A DNA stretch of 64,000 nt from Sphingopyxis jiangsuensis (GCF_016734905.1 NZ_JAERPO010000002.1:391524-455523); one strand, 5' to 3'; counted from the stretch's first letter, positions 54,358 to 63,614 are shown. Numbers and translations are program-made. The notes: generated by a model from the sequence alone, not told the origin.

Positions 54358-54485
54358 ATCCTCCCCACTTGTGGGGAGGTGGCAGCGCGAAGCGCTGACG
54401 GAGGGGGGGTGCGGCCTTTAGCGCCGCTCGAAACCGCGAGCCCCCTCCACCGCTTCGCGGTCCCCCTCCCCGTTCCGGGGAGGAT
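54358..54485 (+). repeat. Palindromic repeat element between yebC and ruvC
   Basis: A 128-bp copy with ends ATCCTCCCCACTTGTGGGG and CCCCTCCCCGTTCCGGGGAG and internal hairpins AGCGC-gaa-GCGCT and CCGC-ttc-GCGG. It is homologous to the cysS copy and to the ends of the DUF559 cassette. Its right terminus GGGGAGGAT lies at the correct distance to act as the ruvC Shine-Dalgarno sequence. Confidence 0.88.
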
Positions 54486-54491
54486 TTTTCG

Positions 54492-54965
54492 ATGATCATC
54501 CTCGGCCTCGATCCGTCGCTCAGCTGCACCGGCTGGGGCGTCATTCGCGTCGAGGGCAGCCGGATCAGCCATATCGCCAACGGTCAGGTCAAGACCGACG
54601 CCAAGGCCCTGCTGCCCGACCGCCTTGCGCATCTCGACACAGTGCTCGCTGCCGTGATCGCCGACCATGCGCCGACCCACGCCGCGGTCGAGGAAGTTTT
54701 CGTCAACGACAATCCGCAATCGACGCTGAAGCTCGCCCACGCACGCGGCGTCGCGCTGCTCGCCTGCGCGCGCGGCGGCCTGCCGGTGGCCGAATATGCT
54801 CCGCGCCTCGTCAAGAAAGCGGTTGTCGGCACCGGCGGCGCGGCGAAGGAGCAGGTGCAGGCAATGCTGCGCATACTCCTCCCCGGCGCCAAGGTCGCGG
54901 GAGCCGACGCCGCCGATGCGCTGGCGGTGGCGATCTGCCACGCCAACCATCGGCCGCGCGCCTGA
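54492..54965 (+). CDS. ruvC: Holliday junction resolvase RuvC
   Basis: A 157-residue RuvC, the dimeric nuclease that cuts Holliday junctions after RuvAB branch migration. Catalytic acidic residues are in [15 protein letters not shown] (Asp7), [12 protein letters not shown] (Glu) and [14 protein letters not shown] (Asp pair). The ATG is preceded by GGAGGAT from the adjoining repeat. A minus-strand DUF305 gene separates it from ruvA, so the usual ruvCAB transcript is broken. Confidence 0.97.
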   Translation: MIILGLDPSLSCTGWGVIRVEGSRISHIANGQVKTDAKALLPDRLAHLDTVLAAVIADHAPTHAAVEEVFVNDNPQSTLKLAHARGVALLACARGGLPVAEYAPRLVKKAVVGTGGAAKEQVQAMLRILLPGAKVAGADAADALAVAICHANHRPRA

Positions 54966-54980
54966 CCGGCGTCGGTTCGA

Positions 54981-55475
54981 TCAGGAAGCTGCTTTTGCCG
55001 GCGGCAGGTCGGGGGCGTCGTCGGGGATCGGATTGGCTTCGATATCGGCGATCAGCCTCTTCATCTCGTCGATCTCGCGCACCTGCGCCTTGATGATCTC
55101 GTCGGCGAGTTCGCGCACGCGCGGGTCGCGGATGTGCGCGCGGCTGCTCGTCAGGATGGCGATCGAATGGTGCGGGATCATCGCTTTCATATAGGAAATA
55201 TCGCCGACCGTCGCCTGGCTGCGCACCAACCACAGCGACCCGGCGCCGACAATCAGCGCGCCCGCGACGATCGCGACCTTGGTGCGCTGCCCGTCGTACA
55301 TGCTCCACATGAAGCCCAGCATGATCACCGCCATCGTCGCCCCCATCAGCAGCGCCATCCAGGTGCGCGTCTGGCTGTAAAATTGATGGTCGAGCGCATA
55401 GCTGTTGAGGTACATGAGGATGAACATGACCAGCGTCGAAGTCGCGATCATCGCGGCGAAGCGTCGATAGCTCAT
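54981..55475 (-). CDS. DUF305 family membrane protein
   Basis: A 164-residue protein starting at [18 protein letters not shown]. Three hydrophobic segments ([53 protein letters not shown]) precede a DUF305 domain with the family [15 protein letters not shown] and [20 protein letters not shown]305 proteins are often associated with metal or copper handling, but the function is unproven. It faces ruvC and interrupts the ruv cluster on the opposite strand. Confidence 0.9.
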   Translation of the reverse strand: MSYRRFAAMIATSTLVMFILMYLNSYALDHQFYSQTRTWMALLMGATMAVIMLGFMWSMYDGQRTKVAIVAGALIVGAGSLWLVRSQATVGDISYMKAMIPHHSIAILTSSRAHIRDPRVRELADEIIKAQVREIDEMKRLIADIEANPIPDDAPDLPPAKAAS

Positions 55476-55589
55476 GGGGCTTCCTTTCCTGTTTGTCCCT
55501 GTTCGAACCCGCGAGCGGCGCGAAAGGTTCGCCCGAGGGCACCGCCAAATCTGTTCCCTTTTCATTCCCACCGCGCTACGCACGGAGGC

Positions 55590-56189
55590 ATGATCGCGAA
55601 ACTCACCGGACGGCTCGACAGCAGCGGCGCAGGCCATGCGGTGATCGACGTCGGCGGCGTCGGCTATCTGGTCGAGGCGTCGGCGCGCACGCTCGACGCG
55701 CTCGGCGCGGTGGGCAGCGACGTCACCATTCACACCGAAATGCTCGTCGGCGAGGATTTCCTGCGTCTTCTGGGCTTTGCGCGCGCCGAGGAACGCGACT
55801 GGTTCCGCCTGCTCACCAGCGTCCAGGGCGTCGGCGCCAAGGTCGCGCTCGCGATCCTCTCCGCGCTCGAGGTCGCCGACCTTCAGCGCGCGCTCGCGAG
55901 CGGCGACAGCGCGATGATCGCGCGCGCCAATGGTGTCGGCCCGAAACTCGCGCAGCGCATCGCGCACGAACTGAAGGACAAGGCGGGCGCGCTCGTCGGG
56001 ATCGCGGGCGGCAGCGTCACCAGCCTGCCCGTCGGCGGCCCGCTCGGCGACGCCATCTCGGCGCTCACCGGTCTCGGCTTCAAGCCCGGCGAAGCGAGCG
56101 CCGCGGTTGCCGCAGCGAGCGAGGAGTTGGGCGCAGGCGCGAATTTGGATGCGCTGGTGCGCGTGGCGCTGAAAAAGGCGGCGAAATGA
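55590..56189 (+). CDS. ruvA: Holliday junction branch migration protein RuvA
   Basis: A 199-residue RuvA, which binds the four-way junction and loads the RuvB motor. The N-terminal OB-fold ([20 protein letters not shown]) is followed by paired helix-hairpin-helix motifs ([16 protein letters not shown] and [16 protein letters not shown]). The C-terminal domain that contacts RuvB is present ([20 protein letters not shown]). GGAGG lies just before the ATG at 55590. Its stop overlaps the next start as ATGA. Confidence 0.97.
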   Translation: MIAKLTGRLDSSGAGHAVIDVGGVGYLVEASARTLDALGAVGSDVTIHTEMLVGEDFLRLLGFARAEERDWFRLLTSVQGVGAKVALAILSALEVADLQRALASGDSAMIARANGVGPKLAQRIAHELKDKAGALVGIAGGSVTSLPVGGPLGDAISALTGLGFKPGEASAAVAAASEELGAGANLDALVRVALKKAAK

Positions 56190-56488
56190 GCCATTCGATC
56201 ATCTGGCAATTTACCGTCGCGCCCGACAATTGCGAAGCTTTCGAGGCAGGCTATCGCCCCGACGGCCCCTGGGCTGCATTGTTTGCGCAAGCCGAAGGAT
56301 TTATCGAAACCCAACTGCTCAAGGATGCCGAGCAGCCCGGTGTCTATCTGACGATTGACCGTTGGGCATCGCTGCAGGCCTTCGGTCGTTTCAAAAGCGA
56401 ACATGCCATTCCCTATGCGGCACTCGATGCCAGCTTCGACGGGCTTGCGGCGACGGAAAGGCGCATCGGCGCCTACCACCATGTCTGA
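56186..56488 (+). CDS. Antibiotic biosynthesis monooxygenase-like protein
   Basis: A 100-residue small ferredoxin-like alpha+beta protein (ABM fold). Family-like text: [42 protein letters not shown], and [14 protein letters not shown]. It lacks a clear haem- or quinone-binding residue set, so the enzymatic role is uncertain. It is wedged between ruvA (4-bp overlap) and ruvB (8-bp overlap), so all three are translationally coupled. Confidence 0.85.
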   Translation: MSHSIIWQFTVAPDNCEAFEAGYRPDGPWAALFAQAEGFIETQLLKDAEQPGVYLTIDRWASLQAFGRFKSEHAIPYAALDASFDGLAATERRIGAYHHV

Positions 56489-57506
56489 GCCCGTCGACCT
56501 CACCACCCCAATCCGCACCGCCGAGGATGCCGATGCGGCACTGCGGCCCAAGTCGCTCGCCGAGTTTGTGGGGCAGGCAGCGGCGCGCGAGAATTTGCGG
56601 GTTTTCATCGAGGCGGCGAAGGCGCGCGGCGATGCGCTCGACCATGTGCTCTTTTTCGGCCCGCCGGGGCTCGGCAAGACGACGCTCGCGCAGATCGTCG
56701 CCAAGGAGCTGGGCGTCGGCTTTCGCTCGACCTCGGGACCGATTATCGCCAAGGCGGGCGACCTCGCCGCGCTGCTCACCAATCTGGAGGACGGCGACGT
56801 CCTGTTTATCGACGAAATCCACCGCCTGTCGCCCGCGGTCGAAGAAATCCTCTATCCGGCGATGGAGGACCGCGCGCTCGACATCATGATCGGCGAGGGA
56901 CCGTCGGCGCGCAGCGTACGCATCGACCTTCCCAAATTCACCCTCGTCGGCGCGACGACGCGGCAGGGGTTGCTGACGACGCCGCTGCGCGATCGCTTCG
57001 GCATTCCGGTGCGGCTCAATTTCTACACCCATGCCGAGCTTGAGCAGGTGATCGGGCGCGCCGCGAGGCTGCTCGGCCTCGGTATCGCGCCCGACGGGGC
57101 GCTCGAGATTGCGCGGCGCGCGCGCGGGACGCCGCGCATCGCGGGACGCCTGCTGCGCCGCGTGCGCGATTTCGCGACCGTGGCGGGGCATGACGTCGTC
57201 GATGCAAAGACCGCCGACGCCGCGCTCAACCGGCTGGAGGTCGACGCGCTCGGCCTCGACGCGATGGACCGGCGCTACCTTACGATGATCGCCGACATCT
57301 ATCGCGGCGGCCCGGTCGGGGTCGAAACGCTCGCGGCGGGATTGTCGGAACCACGCGACACGATCGAGGATGTGATCGAACCCTATCTCCTGCAGATCGG
57401 GCTGATCGCGCGCACCGCACGCGGCCGCACGCTCAACGCCAGCGCATGGAAGCATCTGGGACTCAACCCGCCCGCGGGGTCGCAGGACGGGCTGTTCGAC
57501 AAATGA
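56481..57506 (+). CDS. ruvB: Holliday junction DNA helicase RuvB
   Basis: A 341-residue AAA+ motor driving branch migration with RuvA. Walker [15 protein letters not shown]; Walker [12 protein letters not shown]; sensor 1: [20 protein letters not shown]; sensor 2 and the C-terminal winged helix: [18 protein letters not shown] to [11 protein letters not shown]. Start at 56481, inside the 3' end of the monooxygenase-like gene. A palindromic repeat follows the stop. Confidence 0.97.
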   Translation: MSEPVDLTTPIRTAEDADAALRPKSLAEFVGQAAARENLRVFIEAAKARGDALDHVLFFGPPGLGKTTLAQIVAKELGVGFRSTSGPIIAKAGDLAALLTNLEDGDVLFIDEIHRLSPAVEEILYPAMEDRALDIMIGEGPSARSVRIDLPKFTLVGATTRQGLLTTPLRDRFGIPVRLNFYTHAELEQVIGRAARLLGLGIAPDGALEIARRARGTPRIAGRLLRRVRDFATVAGHDVVDAKTADAALNRLEVDALGLDAMDRRYLTMIADIYRGGPVGVETLAAGLSEPRDTIEDVIEPYLLQIGLIARTARGRTLNASAWKHLGLNPPAGSQDGLFDK

Positions 57507-57510
57507 TCCC

Positions 57511-57536
57511 GTCGCCCCCGCGAAGGCGGGGGCGAC
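57511..57536 (+). repeat. REP-like palindrome after ruvB
   Basis: GTCGCCCCCGC (57511-57521) pairs perfectly with GCGGGGGCGAC (57526-57536) over a GAAG loop. Similar CGCGAAGGCGGGGG palindromes are scattered in sphingomonad genomes, as known from general experience. It lies 5 bp past ruvB and may act as a transcript-stabilising stem or terminator-like element before ybgC. Confidence 0.65.
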
Positions 57537-57628
57537 GAGTTTATGCCCTCCACCAAGCGGCCCTCATCTGCGACGAGCCGTGTATGAGGGCTTTGCGACT
57601 AGTCGAAGCGCGGCTATCGCTCTCCACG

Positions 57629-58108
57629 ATGGTAAACGCCCCGCCCCCCTTCGTGCCCGGCGCCTTCGTCGGGGCCGAACATCGGTACCGCGTGCGCATC
57701 TATTTCGAGGACACCGACCTCAGCGGCATCGTCTATCACGCCAATTATCTGCGCTATATGGAACGCGCGCGGTCGGACATGCTGCGGCTTGCCGGGATCG
57801 ACCAGCGTGCGGCGATGGAGGCGGGCGATGGCGCCTGGGCGGTCACCGACCTCGCGATCAAATATCGCCGCCCGGCCAGGCTCGACGACGACCTGCTCGT
57901 CGTGAGCGAGGTCGAGGCAGTGCGCGGTGCAAGCGTTGTCATCGCGCAGCGCATCCTTCGCGGTCATGATACGTTAAGCTGCGAAACGCTTATCGAGGGC
58001 CGCGTCACCGCCGCATTTCTGTCCCCCGAAGGCCGGCCGCGTCGCCAGCCTGCGGGATGGGCCGAAAGATTCACCGCGATCATGAATGGAGAGACCTCCC
58101 CTTGCTAG
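57629..58108 (+). CDS. ybgC: Tol-Pal-associated acyl-CoA thioesterase
   Basis: A 159-residue hotdog-fold thioesterase of the YbgC type. It contains RIYFEDTDLSGIVYHANYLRYMERARSD split across the active site (Asp in DTDLSG, and YHANYLRY), the 4-hydroxybenzoyl-CoA thioesterase-like signature. It cleaves acyl-CoA or acyl-ACP and is tied to phospholipid metabolism in the tol operon. The start at 57629 is inferred because the upstream open frame is not conserved. The stop overlaps tolQ. Confidence 0.92.
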   Translation: MVNAPPPFVPGAFVGAEHRYRVRIYFEDTDLSGIVYHANYLRYMERARSDMLRLAGIDQRAAMEAGDGAWAVTDLAIKYRRPARLDDDLLVVSEVEAVRGASVVIAQRILRGHDTLSCETLIEGRVTAAFLSPEGRPRRQPAGWAERFTAIMNGETSPC

Positions 58109-58800
58109 ACAATATCTCGCTGGCCGCCGACGCGGCGACCCTGTCCCCCATCGCCCTGTTCCTGCAGGCCGACTGGATCGTGCAGGCGGTGATGATCGGG
58201 CTGCTGCTCGCCAGCATCTATGTCTGGGCCGTCATCTTCACCCACGGCACCGGCGTCGGCCGCCTGATCGGCGCGTCGGAGCGGTTCGAGCGCGATTTCT
58301 GGCGCGCGGGCAATATCGACAAATTCTATGACGAGAATGGCCGCGAGGAACTGCCGAGTGCCAAGGTGCTCGCGGCGGGAATTTCGGAATGGCGCCGTTC
58401 GACCGCCGGCAAGGCGGTCGACCGCGAAGGTACGCGCGAACGGCTTGGCATCGCGATGAACAGCGCGGTTGCGGCCGAGGTTGACCGACTCGCCGAAAAG
58501 ATCGGCGCGCTCGCCACCATCGGGTCGGTCGCACCCTTCGTCGGTCTGTTCGGTACCGTGTGGGGGATCATGCGCAGCTTCACTGCGATCGCGGCGTCGA
58601 ACAACAGCAGCCTGGCGGTCGTCGCGCCCGGCATTGCCGAGGCGCTGTTCGCGACCGCGATCGGCCTGTTCGCCGCGATCCCTGCGGTCATCGCCTATAA
58701 CGCCTTCTCGCAGCGGCTGAACCGGCTCGAATCGCGGCTCGGGCGCTTTGCCGACGGGCTTCACGCCACCTTCAGCCGCGAGCTGGAGGTCGACGCCTGA
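58102..58800 (+). CDS. tolQ: Tol-Pal system protein TolQ
   Basis: A 232-residue inner-membrane protein, the MotA/ExbB-like stator of the proton-driven Tol motor. It starts at TTG (58102), preceded by GGAGAG and overlapping the ybgC stop. TM helices include WIVQAVMIGLLLASIYVWAV, TIGSVAPFVGLFGTVWGIM and EALFATAIGLFAAIPAVIAYN. Its stop and the tolR start share TGATG. Confidence 0.95.
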   Translation: MLDNISLAADAATLSPIALFLQADWIVQAVMIGLLLASIYVWAVIFTHGTGVGRLIGASERFERDFWRAGNIDKFYDENGREELPSAKVLAAGISEWRRSTAGKAVDREGTRERLGIAMNSAVAAEVDRLAEKIGALATIGSVAPFVGLFGTVWGIMRSFTAIAASNNSSLAVVAPGIAEALFATAIGLFAAIPAVIAYNAFSQRLNRLESRLGRFADGLHATFSRELEVDA

Positions 58801-59315
58801 TGGCGATGACCGGCCCCTCAGGCGGCATCGGCGGACGCCGCGGGCGCGGCGGACGGCGCGCGCCGATGTCCGAAATCAACGTCACGCCGCTCGTCGACGT
58901 GATGCTCGTGCTGCTCATCATCTTCATGATCACCGCGCCCTTGCTCGCCTCGGCCGTTCCCATCGACCTTCCCGAAAGCCGCGCCAAGCCGGTCGAGACC
59001 GAAGAGCAGGAGCCGGTCCAACTATCGATCGGAGCCGACGACACCGTCTATATCGGCGAGGACATCGTGCCGGAGGCCGAACTTCCCGCGCGTCTCGACG
59101 CGATCGCGCGCGAACAGCGCGACGGCGAGCGGCCGCGCCAGATCATGCTGCGCGCCGACAAGGGGCTCGAATATGGCCGGGTGATGCGGATCATGGGCGA
59201 GCTCAACCGCGCCGGGCTGACGCGCATTGCGCTGGTGACAACGGGCGCCAATGCCGAAGCCGCGCCAACCGCGAGCGCCGAAACGGTCACCGACGGTTCA
59301 GGCAGCGCGGAATAG
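58800..59315 (+). CDS. tolR: Tol-Pal system protein TolR
   Basis: A 171-residue ExbD/TolR protein. A single TM segment carries the essential proton-pathway Asp: EINVTPLVDVMLVLLIIFMI. The periplasmic domain ends in the conserved GLEYGRVMRIMGELNRAGLTR. With TolQ it energises TolA. It has an N-terminal basic, glycine-rich extension of about 20 residues before the TM helix. It is coupled to tolQ through TGATG. Confidence 0.95.
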   Translation: MAMTGPSGGIGGRRGRGGRRAPMSEINVTPLVDVMLVLLIIFMITAPLLASAVPIDLPESRAKPVETEEQEPVQLSIGADDTVYIGEDIVPEAELPARLDAIAREQRDGERPRQIMLRADKGLEYGRVMRIMGELNRAGLTRIALVTTGANAEAAPTASAETVTDGSGSAE

Positions 59316-59324
59316 GCTGGCACC

Positions 59325-60143
59325 ATGGTTGCAGACGCACCACGACAGGGGAGTGAACGAACGGGCATCGCCATCGCGGTGGCGCTGCATGTCGTCCTCG
59401 TTGGCCTGTTGTCGGTGCAATGGACCGCAGGCGAGCGCCGCTTCGACAATCCGCCGATGGAGGTCGACCTGATCGCCGAAACGGCGGTGCAGTCAACGGC
59501 GCCGGTGCTCAGCGACAATCCGCCCGCCGCGCGGCTCGGCGACGAACTCGCCGACGATATTGCAGCGCCCGAACCGACGCCCGCGCCGCCGGTCCCCGAC
59601 CCCATCGTCCGCCCCGACCCGGCGCCGTCGCCCAAACAGGTGTCGCGGCCCGCACCGCCACGAAAGCAGCCGCCCGCCGCCGAAAAGGCCCCGCCCAAGG
59701 CGTCGCCCAAGAGCACGCCCGCCAAGGATCGTCCGACGCGACCGACCGGGCGCCTCGACGGCATCGCGGAAGGCTTGTCGAAAACGCCGCCCAAAAGCGC
59801 ATCGAGCAAGGGCGCGCCCGCTGCGGCCACCGCCGCAGAGGTTCGCCGCTCGATCGACGTCAGCATCAAGGCGGCGGTCGGCCCGCGCTGGAACAGCTGC
59901 CGTGTGTCGGGAGTCGACGTCGATCAACTCAAGACCGTTGTGAGATTCCGCCTGAGCGAGTCGGGCGCGCTCGCCGGCTTTACCAGCGTCGAGACGAGCG
60001 GCGAGAACGACAGCAACCGTTTCCAGATTCAGCGCCACCAGGAATGCGCCAAGCGCGCGATCGAACTGGCGGCGCCCTTCGACCTGCCCGAGGACAATTA
60101 CAGCTTCTGGCAGAATTACACGCTCGACTTCATCAAAAGGTAG
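59325..60143 (+). CDS. tolA: TolA-like envelope protein
   Basis: A 272-residue TolA: N-terminal TM helix (IAIAVALHVVLVGLLSV), a Pro/Ala/Lys-rich periplasmic stalk (for example PPAPPRKQPPAAEKAPPKAS), and a C-terminal globular domain with WNSCRVSGVDVDQLKTVVRF and a cysteine pair. TolA spans the periplasm and contacts Pal and TolB when energised. The stalk is shorter than in enterobacteria, as is common in alphaproteobacteria. Confidence 0.9.
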   Translation: MVADAPRQGSERTGIAIAVALHVVLVGLLSVQWTAGERRFDNPPMEVDLIAETAVQSTAPVLSDNPPAARLGDELADDIAAPEPTPAPPVPDPIVRPDPAPSPKQVSRPAPPRKQPPAAEKAPPKASPKSTPAKDRPTRPTGRLDGIAEGLSKTPPKSASSKGAPAAATAAEVRRSIDVSIKAAVGPRWNSCRVSGVDVDQLKTVVRFRLSESGALAGFTSVETSGENDSNRFQIQRHQECAKRAIELAAPFDLPEDNYSFWQNYTLDFIKR

Positions 60144-60148
60144 GTTCC

Positions 60149-61507
60149 ATGCTGCGTCCCACCCTCTTCTCGCTCACCCTGATGCTAACCACCGCGTCGG
60201 CGCTCGCGCAGACGCCACCCCCCGCCGATCCCGCGCCTGCCACGCCGCGCGAGACGATCGAGGGCGAGTTGTCGCAAGACCGCACCGTCATCGCGATCCC
60301 TGCGCTCGCAACGCCGCAGGTCGCGACGGTTGCGGGGCTGCGCACCGACAGTCTCGGCCGCCAGATTGCCGAGGTGATCGCCGCCGACCTCGAACGCAGC
60401 GGTCTCTACGCACCGCTCGGCCCCGGCAGTGTCCGCGCGATCGAAATGGGCGAGGTGCGCGCACCGCGCTTTGCCGACTGGCAAGCGCGCAACGCCGAAA
60501 ATGTCGTTCACGGCTTTGTGCAGGCGAGCGGTACGGGCGGCTTTGTCGTCGGATGCTATCTTTATGACACGCAGCTCGGCAGCGAGCTGGTGCGGCAGGG
60601 GTTCGAGATCCAGCCCGCCGACTGGCGCCGCGCCGCGCACAAATGCGCCGACGCCATCTATTCGCGCCTGTCGGGCGAGGCACCCTTCTTCGACAGCCGC
60701 GTCGCCTATATCGCCGAGAGCGGCCCCAAGGGGAACCGCATCAAGCGGCTCGCGATCATGGACTCCGATGGCGGCAATCACCGTTTCATCACCAACGGTC
60801 AGGCGCTGGCGATCAGCCCGCGTTTCTCGCCCGATTACAAGAAGATCGTTTACGTCAGCTATTTGAACGACCGCGTGCGTGTTTTCATCTATGACATAGC
60901 CAGCGGCTCGCAGAAGCTGGTGACCGAAAGCGGCAATGCGACTTTTGCGCCGCGCTGGTCGCCCGACGGGCGCCAGATCCTCTTTTCGATGGCGGTCGGC
61001 GGCAACACCGACATCTATCGCGTGTCGGCCGACGGCGGCACGCCGGTGCGACTGACCAACGCGCCGGGAATCGACGTCGGCGGCAGCTTCTCTCCCGACG
61101 GGCGCAAGATCGTGTTTGAAAGCGACCGCTCGGGAAGCCAGCAAATCTATACGATGAATATCGACGGATCGGACCAGCGGCGGATCAGCTTTGGCGGCGG
61201 GCGCTATGCGACCCCCGAATGGTCGCCGCGCGGCGACCTGATCGCCTTCACGCGCATCGGCGGCGGCGAGTTTCGCGTCGGCGTCATGACGCCGAGCGGC
61301 GGCGGGGTGCGCTTGCTCACCAACAGTTGGCAGGACGAAGCGCCGACCTGGTCGCCGAACGGGCGCGTCATCCAGTTCTTCCGAACCTCGCCGGGGCGCG
61401 ACGGCAAGTCGAGCCTGTGGCAGGTCGACCTGACCGGCGTAAACCTGCGCCGCCTGCCGACACCGCAGGACGGATCGGACCCGAGTTGGGGGCCGGTGCT
61501 GCCCTGA
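60149..61507 (+). CDS. tolB: Tol-Pal system beta-propeller TolB
   Basis: A 452-residue periplasmic protein with a Sec signal (LFSLTLMLTTASALAQ). The N-terminal domain is followed by a beta-propeller with repeats ending in Ser-Pro-Asp/Arg/Asn-Gly (PRWSPDGRQILFS, SFSPDGRKIVFESD, PEWSPRGDLIAFT, PTWSPNGRVIQFF). The propeller binds Pal. It lies 5 bp after tolA. Confidence 0.96.
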   Translation: MLRPTLFSLTLMLTTASALAQTPPPADPAPATPRETIEGELSQDRTVIAIPALATPQVATVAGLRTDSLGRQIAEVIAADLERSGLYAPLGPGSVRAIEMGEVRAPRFADWQARNAENVVHGFVQASGTGGFVVGCYLYDTQLGSELVRQGFEIQPADWRRAAHKCADAIYSRLSGEAPFFDSRVAYIAESGPKGNRIKRLAIMDSDGGNHRFITNGQALAISPRFSPDYKKIVYVSYLNDRVRVFIYDIASGSQKLVTESGNATFAPRWSPDGRQILFSMAVGGNTDIYRVSADGGTPVRLTNAPGIDVGGSFSPDGRKIVFESDRSGSQQIYTMNIDGSDQRRISFGGGRYATPEWSPRGDLIAFTRIGGGEFRVGVMTPSGGGVRLLTNSWQDEAPTWSPNGRVIQFFRTSPGRDGKSSLWQVDLTGVNLRRLPTPQDGSDPSWGPVLP

Positions 61508-61625
61508 TCCGCTGCATATCAGGCGGAACCAAAGGATTTCCGTGGGGTTCAGATGAGGCGTTCATATTGGATTCATCGGCGAGAGCCACGGAACAGATGA
61601 AGACAACAAGAAGAGGACAAACGTC

Positions 61626-62138
61626 ATGACGATACGCAAAACCACCGCAATGATTGCTGCGATCACGATGCTTTCGGTTGGCGCGTGCGCCAAGAAAGCT
61701 CCCGACACGCTTCCCCCCGCGCCCGAGGGCACGGGCACCGACACGGGCACCGGCACCGATACCGGGGTCGTTCCCGGATCGCAGGCCGACTTCATCGCCA
61801 ATATCTCGTCGGACCGCATTTTCTTCGATTACGACCAGTATAATGTCGATGCCGAAGATCAGGCGACGCTGCGCAGCCAGGCGCAATGGCTGCAGCGCAA
61901 CCCCGCGGTCCGCGTCACGCTCGAAGGCCATGCCGACGAACGCGGCACGCGCGATTACAACATCGCACTCGGCGAACGCCGCGCCAACGCCGCGAAGAAT
62001 TATCTCGCGTCGCTGGGCGTCGACCCGAACCGCATCCAGGTCATCAGCTATGGCAAGGAACGTCCCGCAGCGATCGGATCGAACGAGGAAGCCTGGGCGC
62101 AGAACCGCCGCGCGGTGACGGTCGTTATCGGACGCTGA
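61626..62138 (+). CDS. pal: Peptidoglycan-associated lipoprotein Pal
   Basis: A 170-residue outer-membrane lipoprotein. Lipobox SVGAC with Cys21, then a Gly/Thr-rich linker (GTGTDTGTGTDTG) and the OmpA-like domain: IFFDYDQYNVDAEDQATL, VTLEGHADERGTRDYNIALG and ERRANAAKNYL. It anchors the outer membrane to peptidoglycan and links to TolB. Its 3' end overlaps the convergent gspO gene by 14 bp. Confidence 0.97.
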   Translation: MTIRKTTAMIAAITMLSVGACAKKAPDTLPPAPEGTGTDTGTGTDTGVVPGSQADFIANISSDRIFFDYDQYNVDAEDQATLRSQAQWLQRNPAVRVTLEGHADERGTRDYNIALGERRANAAKNYLASLGVDPNRIQVISYGKERPAAIGSNEEAWAQNRRAVTVVIGR

Positions 62139-62895
62139 TCAGCAGCCACAGCGGCACCGCGGTCCACGCCGCGGCGCACGCGAAAACACCGAAGGGGACC
62201 CGTCGCTCGCGGAGCGGCTGGTCCCCTTTTCCTTGAGCGATGAGCGCCCACGCGATCCCGCCCAAGCTGGCGAGAAGCAGGACCAGCGGCAGCGCCTGCC
62301 AGCCGGTCCATGCGCCGATTGCCGCGACAAGCTTTGGGTCACCGCCGCCCATCCCCGTCGCCCCGCGACGCTTGCGATAGAGCCATGCGACCAGCGCGAG
62401 CACGCCCCCACCAACGAGAGCGGCGATCCAGCGGTCGAGCAGGCCGGTGTCCAACAGCGGGCCGGCGAGCAGGATTCCCGCTATCGCCAGCAGCAGGTTG
62501 AGCCGATCGGGCAGCCAGAAATGGCGCGCGTCGAGCAAGGCGAGCGGCAACAGCAGCCAGCCGAACACGGCCCAGATCCAACCCTGCACGCCCGGCAGCA
62601 ACGCCAAGGCGCCCGCGCCGATCAGCGCCGCCGCCAGCTCGACGCTGCCGTGAAAGCGATCGATAGCCGCGCCGCAGTGGCGGCAGCCGCCGCGCAATAT
62701 CAAAGCCGACACGAGCGGAACGAGATCGCGCGCGCCAACGGGCCTGGCGCACGCATCGCAGCGTGACCGCCCGGCGAGCGATTGCCCCTCTGGCCAGCGC
62801 AGCACAAGCGTCGCGATAAAGCTGCCGAGGACCGCACCCAACAGTCCGGCGAGCGCGACGCCTGCGCCCCATGGCAAGGCGTCGATGGCGGTCAT
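62125..62895 (-). CDS. gspO: Prepilin peptidase / type II secretion GspO
   Basis: A 256-residue A24 family aspartic protease that cleaves and N-methylates type II secretion pseudopilins. The N-terminal four-cysteine zinc region is RCDACARPVG and GCRHCGAAID. Catalytic aspartates are in LLDARHFWLPDRL and the GxGD-like GMGGGDPKLVAAIG. About seven TM helices are expected. The start at 62895 is 2 bp from the gspN stop, so the two are coupled. Confidence 0.93.
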   Translation of the reverse strand: MTAIDALPWGAGVALAGLLGAVLGSFIATLVLRWPEGQSLAGRSRCDACARPVGARDLVPLVSALILRGGCRHCGAAIDRFHGSVELAAALIGAGALALLPGVQGWIWAVFGWLLLPLALLDARHFWLPDRLNLLLAIAGILLAGPLLDTGLLDRWIAALVGGGVLALVAWLYRKRRGATGMGGGDPKLVAAIGAWTGWQALPLVLLLASLGGIAWALIAQGKGDQPLRERRVPFGVFACAAAWTAVPLWLLISVR

Positions 62896-62897
62896 GG

Positions 62898-63614
62898 TCA
62901 GAAGCGGCCCGAAGTCGCCAGCATGAAGCCGCCCGAACCGGCCTTGAAGCCCATCGCGGCAAGCGCCGACGCCATCGCCGGATCGCCGCCTGCATCGATG
63001 GCAAGCTGCGCGCGATAGGCGCCGTCTGCACCAAAGGAAATCGTCAGCCGTTCCATTCCCGACTGGCTGCTCAGCGCCGCCTGTGCGCGCCCGCCCGCAC
63101 AGGAGAGCGGTCCCGCCAGGCCGCGCGACAGGTCGAGTCCGGCAATCGGCGCGGCGACCGACAACGCGATGCGGCCGCTCGCCGCGACGCATTTGCCCGC
63201 GCGATCGAAGCGCACCGCCGCACCTTCGAAGCCGACCGTATCGACCGGGATTGCTCCAAGGCCGCCGGCAAAGAGAGCCGTGCCGTTGACATCGGACAGG
63301 CCGCGCTCGCCGCCGCCGTGCAAACGCCCCGACAATGCCCCGAGCCTTTCGTCGGCGCGCGCGAATGCAAGTTCGGTACGTCCGCCAAGCAGGGCGAGCG
63401 GCGACAGGCTCGCCTCGACCGTCCCGAGCGGCAGCGCGCCGAGCCGCGCCTCGACCAGTTCGCCCGCCCAGATCGAGCCGCGCACCGTGCGCGCGCTGAT
63501 GCCCGCGTCATCTGCGCCCGACAATGCGAGCGCGAGGCGCATCGGAAAGGTCGCGATTCCGAGCAATAGTGCCAATGCTGCCGCAGCAGCGATCCAGCGG
63601 CGCCGCGCGCTCAT
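62898..63614 (-). CDS. gspN: Type II secretion system protein N (GspN)
   Basis: A 238-residue GspN-like component with an N-terminal membrane anchor (WIAAAAALALLLGIATFPM) and a periplasmic beta-rich domain (VRGSIWAGELVEARLGALPL, EASLSPLALLGGRTELAF). GspN is an accessory inner-membrane-anchored part of the T2SS in many proteobacteria. GGAGGGG precedes the ATG at 63614, which overlaps the gspM stop as ATGA. Confidence 0.88.
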   Translation of the reverse strand: MSARRRWIAAAAALALLLGIATFPMRLALALSGADDAGISARTVRGSIWAGELVEARLGALPLGTVEASLSPLALLGGRTELAFARADERLGALSGRLHGGGERGLSDVNGTALFAGGLGAIPVDTVGFEGAAVRFDRAGKCVAASGRIALSVAAPIAGLDLSRGLAGPLSCAGGRAQAALSSQSGMERLTISFGADGAYRAQLAIDAGGDPAMASALAAMGFKAGSGGFMLATSGRF

